A stretch of 16,065 nt of DNA from Coriobacteriaceae bacterium (lineage in GTDB: Bacteria; Actinomycetota; Coriobacteriia; Coriobacteriales; UMGS124): NCBI GenBank assembly GCA_019420325.1, contig JAHZHK010000064.1, positions 1 through 16,065 of the forward strand, in the 5' to 3' direction. The translations under genes were made by a program, and so were the position numbers. The notes beneath the pieces are model-generated. The model saw only the letters and a program-made list of their open reading frames with translations. It was not told the DNA's origin and did no database searches. Below are positions 1 to 6,841 of the stretch, piece after piece (position 1 is the stretch's first letter; every line of letters begins with the position of its first letter).

Positions 1-2
1 CT

Positions 3-1715
3 CTGGCCACCATCACGCTGCAGAACTACTTCCGTCTCTACGAGAAGCTCTCGGGCATGACCGGTACCGCCCTTACCGAGGACGCCGAGTTCCGCCAGAT
101 TTACAAGCTGCCGGTGCAGCCCATCCCGCCGAACAGGCCCGTCATCCGCGACGACAGGGATGACCTGGTCTACCGTCCCATCGACATGAAGTTCAACGCC
201 GTGGTCGAGGACGTCATCGCCCGCCATGCCCAGGGCCAGCCGGTGCTCGTCGGCACCGTCTCGATCGAGAGCTCCGAGAAGCTCTCCGGTCTTCTGACCC
301 GCCGCGGCATCAAGCATGAGGTCCTCAACGCCAAGCATCACGAGCGCGAGGCTGCCATCGTCGCCCAGGCCGGCCGTCTGGGTGCCGTCACCATCGCCAC
401 GAACATGGCCGGTCGTGGTACCGACATCCTTTTGGGCGGCAACCCCGACTTCCTGTCGCTCGACATCCTGCGCGACCACGGTATCGACCCCACTTCCGAG
501 GACACCACCGACGAGCAGCGCGCCGAGGCCCTGGCCCAGGCCAAGAAGATTTGCTCCGAGGAGAAGGAGAAGGTTCGTGCTGCCGGCGGCCTGTGCGTCA
601 TCGGCACCGAGCGCCATGAGTCGCGCCGTATTGACAACCAGCTGCGCGGCCGCTCCGGCCGTCAGGGCGACCCGGGCTGCACGCAGTTCTACCTCTCCCT
701 CGAGGACGACCTCATGCGCAAGTTCGGCGGCGACAAGATGGCCAGCATCGGCGATCTCATGCAGCGCATGAACATGCCCGACGATATGCCCATCCAGGCC
801 AAGCTCGTCTCTAAGTCGGTTGAGAGTGCGCAGCGCAAGGTCGAGGACATGAACTTCGCCGCCCGTAAGCACGTTCTCGAGTACGACGACGTCATGAACA
901 AGCAGCGCCAAGTCATCTATGCCGAGCGCAACCTCATCCTCGATGGCAAGGACATCTCCGAGCATGTGGAGGAAGTGCTTGAGGACACGGTCTCCCGCCG
1001 CGCCGTCAGCTTCATCCCCGACAACGTCGATTCCGCCGAGTGGGATGTCGACGGTCTTGTTTCCTGGCTCGAGCAGCTCACGGGCAAGGAGGAGGTCGAC
1101 GCCGCAGCACTCATCGCCTCTGGCGAGGCCGACGAGTCGCGCGACGCGGTCGTGGCATGGGTCAAGGATGCCTACGAGCAGAAAGCCCAGGCGCTGGGTC
1201 CCGAGCTTACGCGCGTGCTCGAGCGTCAGGTCATGCTGCGCGTCATCGACACGCGTTGGATGAACTACCTGCAGGAGATGGATTACCTCAAGGCAGGCAT
1301 CGGTCTTCGCGGCTATGGCCAGCGCGACCCGCTCGTCGAGTACAAGGAAGAGGCCTATGCGGCCTTTGGCCTGCTCGTCGACACCATGTACGAGGACTTC
1401 CTGCGCACGGTGCTGCGCATCGAGCTTGCCCAGGCCCCCGGCACCGCCCCGGCCGCACCCCAGGCACCCAGTATGCTTGCCGGCGCCCGCTTCTCTGGTC
1501 CTGCCGAGGTCGACGGCGACAACCGCCCTCACGTGCGCCACGTCCCGGCTACCCGCCGCGGTGCACAGGTTCCCGCCGCGCCCCAGGCTGCCGAGGACAA
1601 GGCCAAGACCTATGTCGCCAAGGACGAGGACCCCTACGCCGGCGTGGGTCGCAATGACAAGTGCCCCTGCGGCAGCGGTAAAAAGTTCAAGGACTGCCAC
1701 GGAAAGAACGCGTAA
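3..1715 (+). CDS. secA: Protein translocase subunit SecA, C-terminal 570 residues (5' end outside window)
   Basis: ATPase motor that drives unfolded preproteins through the SecYEG channel at the cytoplasmic membrane. The reading frame is open from base 3 and enters mid-protein: the first residues (LATITLQNYFRLYEKLSGM) match the region just after nucleotide-binding domain 1, so roughly the first 350 residues are missing and the ATG at 57 is internal. Visible landmarks are the second helicase-like domain with TNMAGRGTDILLGGN (fragment residues about 131-145) and the arginine-finger block IGTERHESRRIDNQLRGRSG, then the scaffold/wing region, an Ala/Pro-rich linker, and a C-terminal zinc-binding SEC-C motif (CPCGSGKKFKDCH). 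That last motif, which in other bacteria binds SecB or ribosomes, shows the 3' end is intact. Stop TAA; prfB starts 2 bp later, so the two are probably cotranscribed. Identity is certain. Confidence 0.98.
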   Translation: MATITLQNYFRLYEKLSGMTGTALTEDAEFRQIYKLPVQPIPPNRPVIRDDRDDLVYRPIDMKFNAVVEDVIARHAQGQPVLVGTVSIESSEKLSGLLTRRGIKHEVLNAKHHEREAAIVAQAGRLGAVTIATNMAGRGTDILLGGNPDFLSLDILRDHGIDPTSEDTTDEQRAEALAQAKKICSEEKEKVRAAGGLCVIGTERHESRRIDNQLRGRSGRQGDPGCTQFYLSLEDDLMRKFGGDKMASIGDLMQRMNMPDDMPIQAKLVSKSVESAQRKVEDMNFAARKHVLEYDDVMNKQRQVIYAERNLILDGKDISEHVEEVLEDTVSRRAVSFIPDNVDSAEWDVDGLVSWLEQLTGKEEVDAAALIASGEADESRDAVVAWVKDAYEQKAQALGPELTRVLERQVMLRVIDTRWMNYLQEMDYLKAGIGLRGYGQRDPLVEYKEEAYAAFGLLVDTMYEDFLRTVLRIELAQAPGTAPAAPQAPSMLAGARFSGPAEVDGDNRPHVRHVPATRRGAQVPAAPQAAEDKAKTYVAKDEDPYAGVGRNDKCPCGSGKKFKDCHGKNA

Positions 1716-1717
1716 CG

Positions 1718-2833
1718 ATGGTTGAGTCTCACGCACCCCAACTCGAGGTTCTGACAGGTCGATTGGACGAGGTAAAGCGCTACCTCGCCATCGACCTGAA
1801 GCGTCGCACGCGCGACGAACTCCAGGAGTCAAGCGCCGCGCCCGATTTCTGGGACGACCCCCAGGCTGCCCAGCAGACGATGGGCGAGATTTCCCGCCTT
1901 GGCGAAGACATCAAGGACTACGATGCCGCGGTCGAGCTGCTCGAGGAGGCGCAGAGCGCCGACGAGCTCGCCTGCGAGGCCGACGACGAGGAGACCGGCG
2001 AGTATGCCGCCGAGTGCGTGGCCCGCTTGGAGGAGATGCTCGACGCCCTCGAGCTTTCCAGCTGGTTTACGGGCAAGTTCGATCACGGCGACGCAATCGT
2101 CACCATCAAGCCCGGTCAGGGCGGCCTTGAGGCCCAGGACTGGTGCGAGATGCTCTTCAAGATGTACCTGCGCTATTGCGATCGTAGGAACTGGAAGGTC
2201 GAGGTCAACGATGCGCCGGCCGGCGAGGCCATCGGCCTTGACCGTGCGACGTTCACCGTGCACGGCAAGGACGTCTTCGGTATGCTCTCGGCCGAGGCCG
2301 GCGTGCATCGTCTCGTGCGTATCTCTCCCACCGACATCAAGGGTCGCCGCCAGACGACCTTTGCCGGCGTGGAGGTGCTGCCCGTGCTTCCCGATGACAT
2401 CGAGGTCAACCTCGACATGAACGACGTGCGCGTCGACGTCTACCATGCCAGCGGTCCGGGAGGTCAGGGCGTCAACACGACCGACTCGGCGGTGCGCATG
2501 ACCCATATGCCCACCGGCATCGTCGTGACCTGCCAAAACGAGCGCAGCCAGCTTCAGAACAAAGCTATTTGTATCCAGATCCTGCGCTCCAAGCTCTACG
2601 AGCTGGAATGCGAGAAGCGTGATGCTGAAATCTCCGAGCTGCGCGGTCCCAAGACGGCTATCGGCTTTGGAAACCAGATTCGCAGCTACGTGCTCTACCC
2701 CTATCAGATGGTGAAGGACCTGCGCTCGGGCTACGAGACGGGCAACGTCGAAGACGTTCTTTCCGATGGCGACCTCGATCCCTTCATCGTCGCATACCAT
2801 CGCTGGCGCGTCATGGGCCAGCAAGAAGTGTAG
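1718..2833 (+). CDS. prfB: Peptide chain release factor 2 (RF2), no programmed frameshift, variant SPT tripeptide
   Basis: Class I release factor; RF2 reads UAA and UGA in the ribosomal A site and triggers peptide release. The 371-residue protein has the usual RF2 layout: N-terminal helical domain with FWDDP (44-48), the GLEAQDWCEMLFKMYLR block (136-152), the codon-recognition loop, and the catalytic GGQ (248-250) in ASGPGGQGVNTT. The RF2-type context HRLVRISP...GRRQTTFAGVEV and the N-terminus favour RF2 over RF1. Two departures are visible. The frame is continuous, with no in-frame UGA and slippery CUU near codon 25 as in E. coli, so autoregulatory frameshifting is absent. The recognition tripeptide, normally SPF in RF2, reads SPT (203-205). 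The start is the ATG 2 bp after the secA stop, with only a weak purine-rich stretch upstream, which suggests translational coupling. Stop TAG, a codon RF2 does not read. Confidence 0.97.
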   Translation: MVESHAPQLEVLTGRLDEVKRYLAIDLKRRTRDELQESSAAPDFWDDPQAAQQTMGEISRLGEDIKDYDAAVELLEEAQSADELACEADDEETGEYAAECVARLEEMLDALELSSWFTGKFDHGDAIVTIKPGQGGLEAQDWCEMLFKMYLRYCDRRNWKVEVNDAPAGEAIGLDRATFTVHGKDVFGMLSAEAGVHRLVRISPTDIKGRRQTTFAGVEVLPVLPDDIEVNLDMNDVRVDVYHASGPGGQGVNTTDSAVRMTHMPTGIVVTCQNERSQLQNKAICIQILRSKLYELECEKRDAEISELRGPKTAIGFGNQIRSYVLYPYQMVKDLRSGYETGNVEDVLSDGDLDPFIVAYHRWRVMGQQEV

Positions 2834-2843
2834 GAGCGACTTC

Positions 2844-2896
2844 GAAGCCGCCGCGACCGTGCCTCATGCACGACCTGTCGCGACGGCTTCTTTTTG
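2844..2896 (+). terminator. Rho-independent terminator after prfB
   Basis: Bases 2844-2857 (GAAGCCGCCGCGAC) pair with 2877-2890 (GTCGCGACGGCTTC) with a single mismatch, followed by TTTTT at 2891-2895. The loop holds a second small stem (CGTGC/GCACG). It sits 10 bp after the prfB stop and should end the secA-prfB transcript before the transketolase genes. Confidence 0.9.
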
Positions 2897-2971
2897 TGCA
2901 ACGTGTTTTAACGGCGTGGTACCATGCATGCCGAATTTTGTAGCGGCCGACCAAGGAGGATCGTCTAACCA

Positions 2972-3841
2972 ATGAGCGGGAGCAACACCACGTTCGACGT
3001 CGCACGCGTGCGCGCGGCGGCAACCCAGATGCGTCGCGACATCGTGAGCATGCTGCATGAGGCTGGCTCGGGACACCCCGGAGGATCCCTGTCGGCCACC
3101 GACTTCGTGGCGACCCTGTACTTTGGCGGTACGCTGCGCCATGACCCGGCGAACCCTGCCGACCCTGAGCGTGACCGTTTCGTGCTGTCCAAGGGCCATG
3201 CTGCCCCTGCGCTGTACGCGGTTCTCGCTCAGGACGGCTACTTCCCCCGCGAGTGGCTCCCGACTCTGCGCAAGCTCGGTAGCCATCTCCAGGGCCATCC
3301 CGACATGAACAAGTGCCCCGGCGTCGAGGTTTCCACCGGCTCGCTGGGCCAGGGCCTGTCCATCGGCGCCGGCATGGCCATGGGCCTTGCCGCCGACGCT
3401 GCCAAGGCTGGCACCGACCCCAGGCGCGTCTTCGTGCTCATGGGCGACGGCGAGCTGCAGGAGGGCCAGGTGTGGGAGGCTGCCATGTTCGCCGCCCACC
3501 GCAAGCTCACCAATCTCGTCGCCATCGTCGACAACAACAACCTGCAGATCGACGGCCATCTGTGCGATGTCGTCGAGCTGGGCGACATCGCCTCGAAGTT
3601 CGCGTCGTTTGGCTGGCGTGTCGTCGAGGTCAGCGACGGCAATGACGTGGAGGAGTGCCAGTCTGCGCTCGAGTTCGCCTGCGCCAACGAGAGTGACCAG
3701 CCTGTCGCCATCATCCTGCACACGGTGAAGGGCAAGGGCGTCTCTTTCATGGAGGACCAGGCCGGCTGGCACGGCAAGGCCCCCAATGAGGCCGAGCTGG
3801 CCCTGGCTCTTGCCGAGATCGACGCTGCCGCCCAGGCTTAA
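2972..3841 (+). CDS. Transketolase, N-terminal (thiamine diphosphate pyrophosphate-binding) subunit
   Basis: First half of a split transketolase, which moves two-carbon ketol units between sugar phosphates in the non-oxidative pentose phosphate pathway. The 289-residue protein covers the Transketolase_N domain only: SGHPGGSLSATDF (33-45), SKGHAAPALYAVL (73-85), STGSLGQGLSIGAGMA (121-136), and the ThDP/metal motif opening with GDGELQEG (158-165) and closing with NNN (188-190). The ATG at 2972 is preceded by AAGGAGG (2953-2959), a rather long 12-base spacing. A TANNNT element at 2920-2925 (TACCAT) could be its -10, but I see no good -35. The partner half follows 23 bp later, and both lie between two terminators, so they form an independent two-gene unit. 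Split transketolases of this type are known in Archaea and many Gram-positive bacteria; deoxyxylulose-related enzymes are a less likely alternative given the two-subunit arrangement. Confidence 0.95.
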   Translation: MSGSNTTFDVARVRAAATQMRRDIVSMLHEAGSGHPGGSLSATDFVATLYFGGTLRHDPANPADPERDRFVLSKGHAAPALYAVLAQDGYFPREWLPTLRKLGSHLQGHPDMNKCPGVEVSTGSLGQGLSIGAGMAMGLAADAAKAGTDPRRVFVLMGDGELQEGQVWEAAMFAAHRKLTNLVAIVDNNNLQIDGHLCDVVELGDIASKFASFGWRVVEVSDGNDVEECQSALEFACANESDQPVAIILHTVKGKGVSFMEDQAGWHGKAPNEAELALALAEIDAAAQA

Positions 3842-3864
3842 TCACTAGCGAGGAGCATCCAAGT

Positions 3865-4806
3865 ATGACGAACGCACTTCCCGCCCGCGCTACGCGCGAG
3901 GCTTTTGGCGAGACCCTCGTCGAGCTCGCCCAGGCCGGCCTTGACGTGGTTGCCGTTGACGCCGACCTCGCCGGTTCCACCACCACCAAGAAGCTTGGTG
4001 CCTACGACCCGGCTCGCCTGGTCGACGTCGGCATTGCCGAGTCCGACATGATCGGCGTCGCCGCGGGCCTTTCGCTCACCGGCCGCATTCCCTTCACGGG
4101 CTCCTTCGCCGTCTTCGGTACCGGCCGCTGCTACGACCAGATTCGCAACACCGTGTGCTACGGCAAGCTCAACGTCAAGGTGTGTCCCACCCACGCTGGC
4201 CTTTCCGTGGGTCCCGACGGCGGCAGCCACCAGATGCTCGAGGACATCGCGCTCATGAACGCCCTGCCCAACATGCGCGTCCTGGTGCCCGCCGACTACG
4301 AGAGCGCCCGCGCCGCCATCCGCCTGTCTGCAGCAATCGAGGGCCCTGTGTACGTGCGCATGGGCCGCGCCAAGGTCCCGCAGGTCTACGAGCCCGGCTT
4401 TGAGATGGTCCTGGGCGGCTCCCGCGTGCTTCGCGAGGGCACCGACGTCACGCTCATTGCATGCGGCATCGAGGTCGACCAGGCGCTCAAGGCTGCCGAG
4501 AAGCTTGCTGAGCAGGGCGTGTCTGCCGAGGTCATCGACGCCTACAGCGTCAAGCCCCTCGACGAGAAGACCGTTCTTGCCAGTGCTGCCAAGACGGGCC
4601 GCGTCGTGACCTGCGAGGAGCACAGCGTCAACGGCGGCCTGGGTTCCATCGTGGCAAGCGTGCTTGCCCGCAACAACCCCTGCCCCATGCGCATGATTGG
4701 CACGCAGGACGTCTTCGGCACCTCCGGCGAGCTGGCCGAGCTTTTGGTGAAGTACGGCTGTGACGACAACGCCATCGTGGCCGCCACCAAGGAGCTGCTG
4801 GTATAA
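3865..4806 (+). CDS. Transketolase, C-terminal (pyrimidine-binding and C-terminal domain) subunit
   Basis: Second half of the split transketolase; it supplies the pyrimidine-binding domain and the C-terminal domain, and the active site forms at the interface with the product of the gene just upstream. In the 313-residue protein, DVGIAESDMIGVAAGL (54-69) carries the catalytic glutamate (Glu59) that contacts the ThDP aminopyrimidine. GSFAVFGTGRCYDQIRN (79-95) and HAGLSVGPDGGSHQMLEDIA (110-129) are the usual Transket_pyr blocks, and the C-terminal domain runs from about residue 190. The start ATG follows AGCGAGGAGC with normal spacing. Intergenic distance to the N-half is 23 bp and a terminator follows, so the pair should be cotranscribed and made in similar amounts. 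Stop TAA. No odd features. Confidence 0.95.
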   Translation: MTNALPARATREAFGETLVELAQAGLDVVAVDADLAGSTTTKKLGAYDPARLVDVGIAESDMIGVAAGLSLTGRIPFTGSFAVFGTGRCYDQIRNTVCYGKLNVKVCPTHAGLSVGPDGGSHQMLEDIALMNALPNMRVLVPADYESARAAIRLSAAIEGPVYVRMGRAKVPQVYEPGFEMVLGGSRVLREGTDVTLIACGIEVDQALKAAEKLAEQGVSAEVIDAYSVKPLDEKTVLASAAKTGRVVTCEEHSVNGGLGSIVASVLARNNPCPMRMIGTQDVFGTSGELAELLVKYGCDDNAIVAATKELLV

Positions 4807-4842
4807 GGTCGCCCCTTCTTGTACAGCCTCTGTGCTCAATCT

Positions 4843-4873
4843 TGGCCCCATGCAAATGCGTGGGGCCATTTTT
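4843..4873 (+). terminator. Rho-independent terminator after the transketolase pair
   Basis: TGGCCCCA (4843-4850) and TGGGGCCA (4861-4868) form a perfect 8-bp stem around a 10-base loop, followed by TTTTT (4869-4873). It lies 37 bp after the tktC stop. Confidence 0.92.
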
Positions 4874-4939
4874 ATGCACGCCAAAGTCGTGCTTTGTGTG
4901 CCCCTGTCCCGATGTAGCTGCGAATCTGCTGAAACAAGC

Positions 4940-5031
4940 TTCAGTGTCCTGGGCTTTTACTGCGTATAAACCGTGCGCGTAGGCGTGCGCTATCCCTTCT
5001 CCATACCAGTTTTGTCATGGTTTGATAAAAT
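4940..5031 (+). promoter_or_regulatory. Candidate promoter region for ftsEX-rnr
   Basis: The 4807-5115 gap (309 bp) holds the transketolase terminator and then no gene. Two -10-like elements stand out in otherwise GC-rich DNA: TATAAA at 4965-4970, and TAAAAT at 5026-5031 preceded by TGA, which would be an extended -10. Neither has a convincing -35 at 16-18 bp; TTCAGT at 4940-4945 is 19 bp from the first. A TTGACA at 5077-5082 has no -10 at the right distance. A start from the second element would leave a leader of roughly 75-80 bases before the ftsE GTG. This is weak evidence beyond the position after a terminator and before an operon. Confidence 0.35.
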
Positions 5032-5115
5032 TCCAGGCACGTGCGCCTTGATGCGCGCAAGCAGACATGCGTTCTTTTGACACATCCGGTCTGCCCAAGT
5101 GATTGGAGTCAACAA

Positions 5116-5928
5116 GTGGCAAACCACTTCGGAAGCGCCGCTCCCGCCCCTGCGGGACAGCCCGCTGCCGGGGCCACGGGCGGTATGCCCGCTGCCCAGC
5201 AGCGCCCCGGCTACGGCAACGTGCCGCCCACCATCGCGATGCGCCATGTGTCGCTGGTGTATCCCGCCCAGCCTGACAGGCCTGCTCTGAACGACATCTC
5301 GCTCGACATCATGCCCGGCGACTTTGTCTTCCTCGTCGGCCATTCAGGTTCGGGCAAGTCGACGTTCATCAAGACCATCATCCGCCAGCTCAAGCCCACG
5401 GCGGGTCACATCTACGTCGCCGGTCAGGACCTCTCGAACCTGCGCGACCGCAAGGTTCCGTTCCTACGCCGCCAGATTGGCTGCGTGTTCCAGGACTACA
5501 AACTCCTGCCCAACCGCACCGCCTACGAGAACGTCGCCTTCGCCTTGCAGTCCATCGGCAAGCCCAAGAGCGTCATCAAGGTCCAGGTGCCCGAGGTCCT
5601 GCGTCTGGTGGGCCTCGAGGAGAAGATGAACAAGATGCCCGATCAGCTCTCCGGTGGCGAGCAACAGCGCGTCAGCGTCGCCCGCGCCATGGTCAACCGC
5701 CCGCCGCTGCTCGTCTGCGACGAGCCTACGGGTAACCTTGACCCCGCCATCTCGCTGGGCATCATGAAGCTTCTCGAGCGCATCAACCGCACCGGCACCA
5801 CGGTCGTCGTCGCCACGCACGACCGCGAGATGGTCGACTCGATGCGTCGTCGCGTCATTGCTCTGGAGAACGGCCGAATTGTGCGCGACGAGGCGCAGGG
5901 AGGGTACGGTTACTATGGTGCCATTTAA
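5116..5928 (+). CDS. ftsE: Cell division ATP-binding protein FtsE with N-terminal Ala/Pro/Gly-rich extension
   Basis: ATPase of the FtsEX ABC-type complex, which at the division septum transmits ATP-driven motion through FtsX to peptidoglycan hydrolases. I start it at GTG 5116 because GGAG lies 7 bases upstream; the open frame extends back to 5041 without a ribosome binding site. In the 270-residue product the nucleotide-binding domain begins near residue 40 (TIAMRHVSLVYP). Walker A is GHSGSGKST (75-83), the Q-loop is in FQDYKLLPNRTAYENV, which is typical of FtsE, the signature is LSGGEQQR (178-185), Walker B is LLVCDEP (198-204) and the H-loop is His235. Residues 1-39 are low complexity (Ala, Pro, Gly, Gln), whereas FtsE proteins normally begin almost directly with the ABC domain. 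The gene overlaps ftsX by 14 bp, implying coupled translation. Stop TAA. Confidence 0.96.
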   Translation: MANHFGSAAPAPAGQPAAGATGGMPAAQQRPGYGNVPPTIAMRHVSLVYPAQPDRPALNDISLDIMPGDFVFLVGHSGSGKSTFIKTIIRQLKPTAGHIYVAGQDLSNLRDRKVPFLRRQIGCVFQDYKLLPNRTAYENVAFALQSIGKPKSVIKVQVPEVLRLVGLEEKMNKMPDQLSGGEQQRVSVARAMVNRPPLLVCDEPTGNLDPAISLGIMKLLERINRTGTTVVVATHDREMVDSMRRRVIALENGRIVRDEAQGGYGYYGAI

Positions 5929-6841
5929 TCTTGGTTACTCCGTCCGCGAGGCGGGGTACCACTTCAAGCGCAACTTCGGTTCGAGCTTCGGCGCCGTCAT
6001 CACCATCTTTCTGTCGCTGTTCATCATCGGCGTGTTCGCCATCGCCTCCATCATGGTGAACAACGTGGTGGGCGACGTCGAGAGCCGCATCACCATCCAG
6101 GCCTTCCTTGCCGACGACGCCGATCAGGCTGCCGTCGACTCGCTCGAGGCCCGCGTTGCCGGCTGGGAGGGTGTCGATAGCGTCACCTACAAGAACAAGG
6201 ACGAGGCTCTCGCCGAGTATCGCCAGACCATGGTGTCGGCCAACGCCGCCGACGCGGTCGAGGCTCTCGACGGCCGCAACCCCATTCCTGCCTCGCTCGT
6301 CATCAAGCTGACCGACGCCTCCATGGCCGAGTCCGTCGCCAACCAGATCGTGAGCGACGACCTGTTCTTGACGGTGTGCGACGCCAAGGACACGCCTGCC
6401 GCATCGGTGCAGTACGGTGCCGAGACGGTCGAGAAGCTGCTGTCGCTTACGAACAGCATCCGCGTCGTGGCCGCTGCCCTGGTTATCCTGCTCGTCTTCG
6501 TGGCCTTCGTGTTCATCAACAACACGATCCGTCTGTCGATCATGGCGCGCTCCGACGAGATCGGCATCATGCGCCTCGTGGGCGCCTCGAACAGCTTCAT
6601 TCGCGGGCCGTTCCTTATGGAGGGTATCATCCAGGCGCTCATGGGCTTCGTCGTGAGCCTGGGCGTGCTCGAGGTCTTCCATCGCCTTGTGGTGCCCCAG
6701 CTCGTGGTATCGCTCAAGTTCCTGAACTTCAACATTCCTGAGATCACCTATCTGTGGGTGTACCTCATGCTTCTTGTCCTGGCCGTCGTCATCGGTGTCG
6801 TGGGCTCCCTCATCGCCATGAACCGTTACCTCAAGGTGTAA
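5915..6841 (+). CDS. ftsX: Cell division protein FtsX
   Basis: Membrane subunit of FtsEX. The start is the ATG at 5915, inside the end of ftsE, preceded by GGGAGGG; this gives 308 residues, normal for a Gram-positive FtsX. The topology is as expected: transmembrane helix 1 at about 27-49, an extracellular domain at about 50-178 that in other species recruits a peptidoglycan hydrolase, helix 2 at about 182-203, helix 3 at about 236-258 and helix 4 at about 279-301. The cytoplasmic loop MARSDEIGIMRLVGASNSFI (210-229) is the FtsX/MacB-type coupling segment. N-terminal LGYSVREAGYHFKRN is also characteristic. No hydrolase (EnvC, PcsB or CwlO type) is encoded next door; rnr follows immediately. Stop TAA, whose last base precedes the rnr GTG. 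Confidence 0.96.
   Translation: MVPFNLGYSVREAGYHFKRNFGSSFGAVITIFLSLFIIGVFAIASIMVNNVVGDVESRITIQAFLADDADQAAVDSLEARVAGWEGVDSVTYKNKDEALAEYRQTMVSANAADAVEALDGRNPIPASLVIKLTDASMAESVANQIVSDDLFLTVCDAKDTPAASVQYGAETVEKLLSLTNSIRVVAAALVILLVFVAFVFINNTIRLSIMARSDEIGIMRLVGASNSFIRGPFLMEGIIQALMGFVVSLGVLEVFHRLVVPQLVVSLKFLNFNIPEITYLWVYLMLLVLAVVIGVVGSLIAMNRYLKV

Noticed and set aside
5077..5105. TTGACA at 5077-5082 as the ftsE promoter
   Set aside because: The sequence 17 bp downstream (TGATTG) is a poor -10 and transcription would start almost at the GTG, leaving no room for the ribosome binding site.
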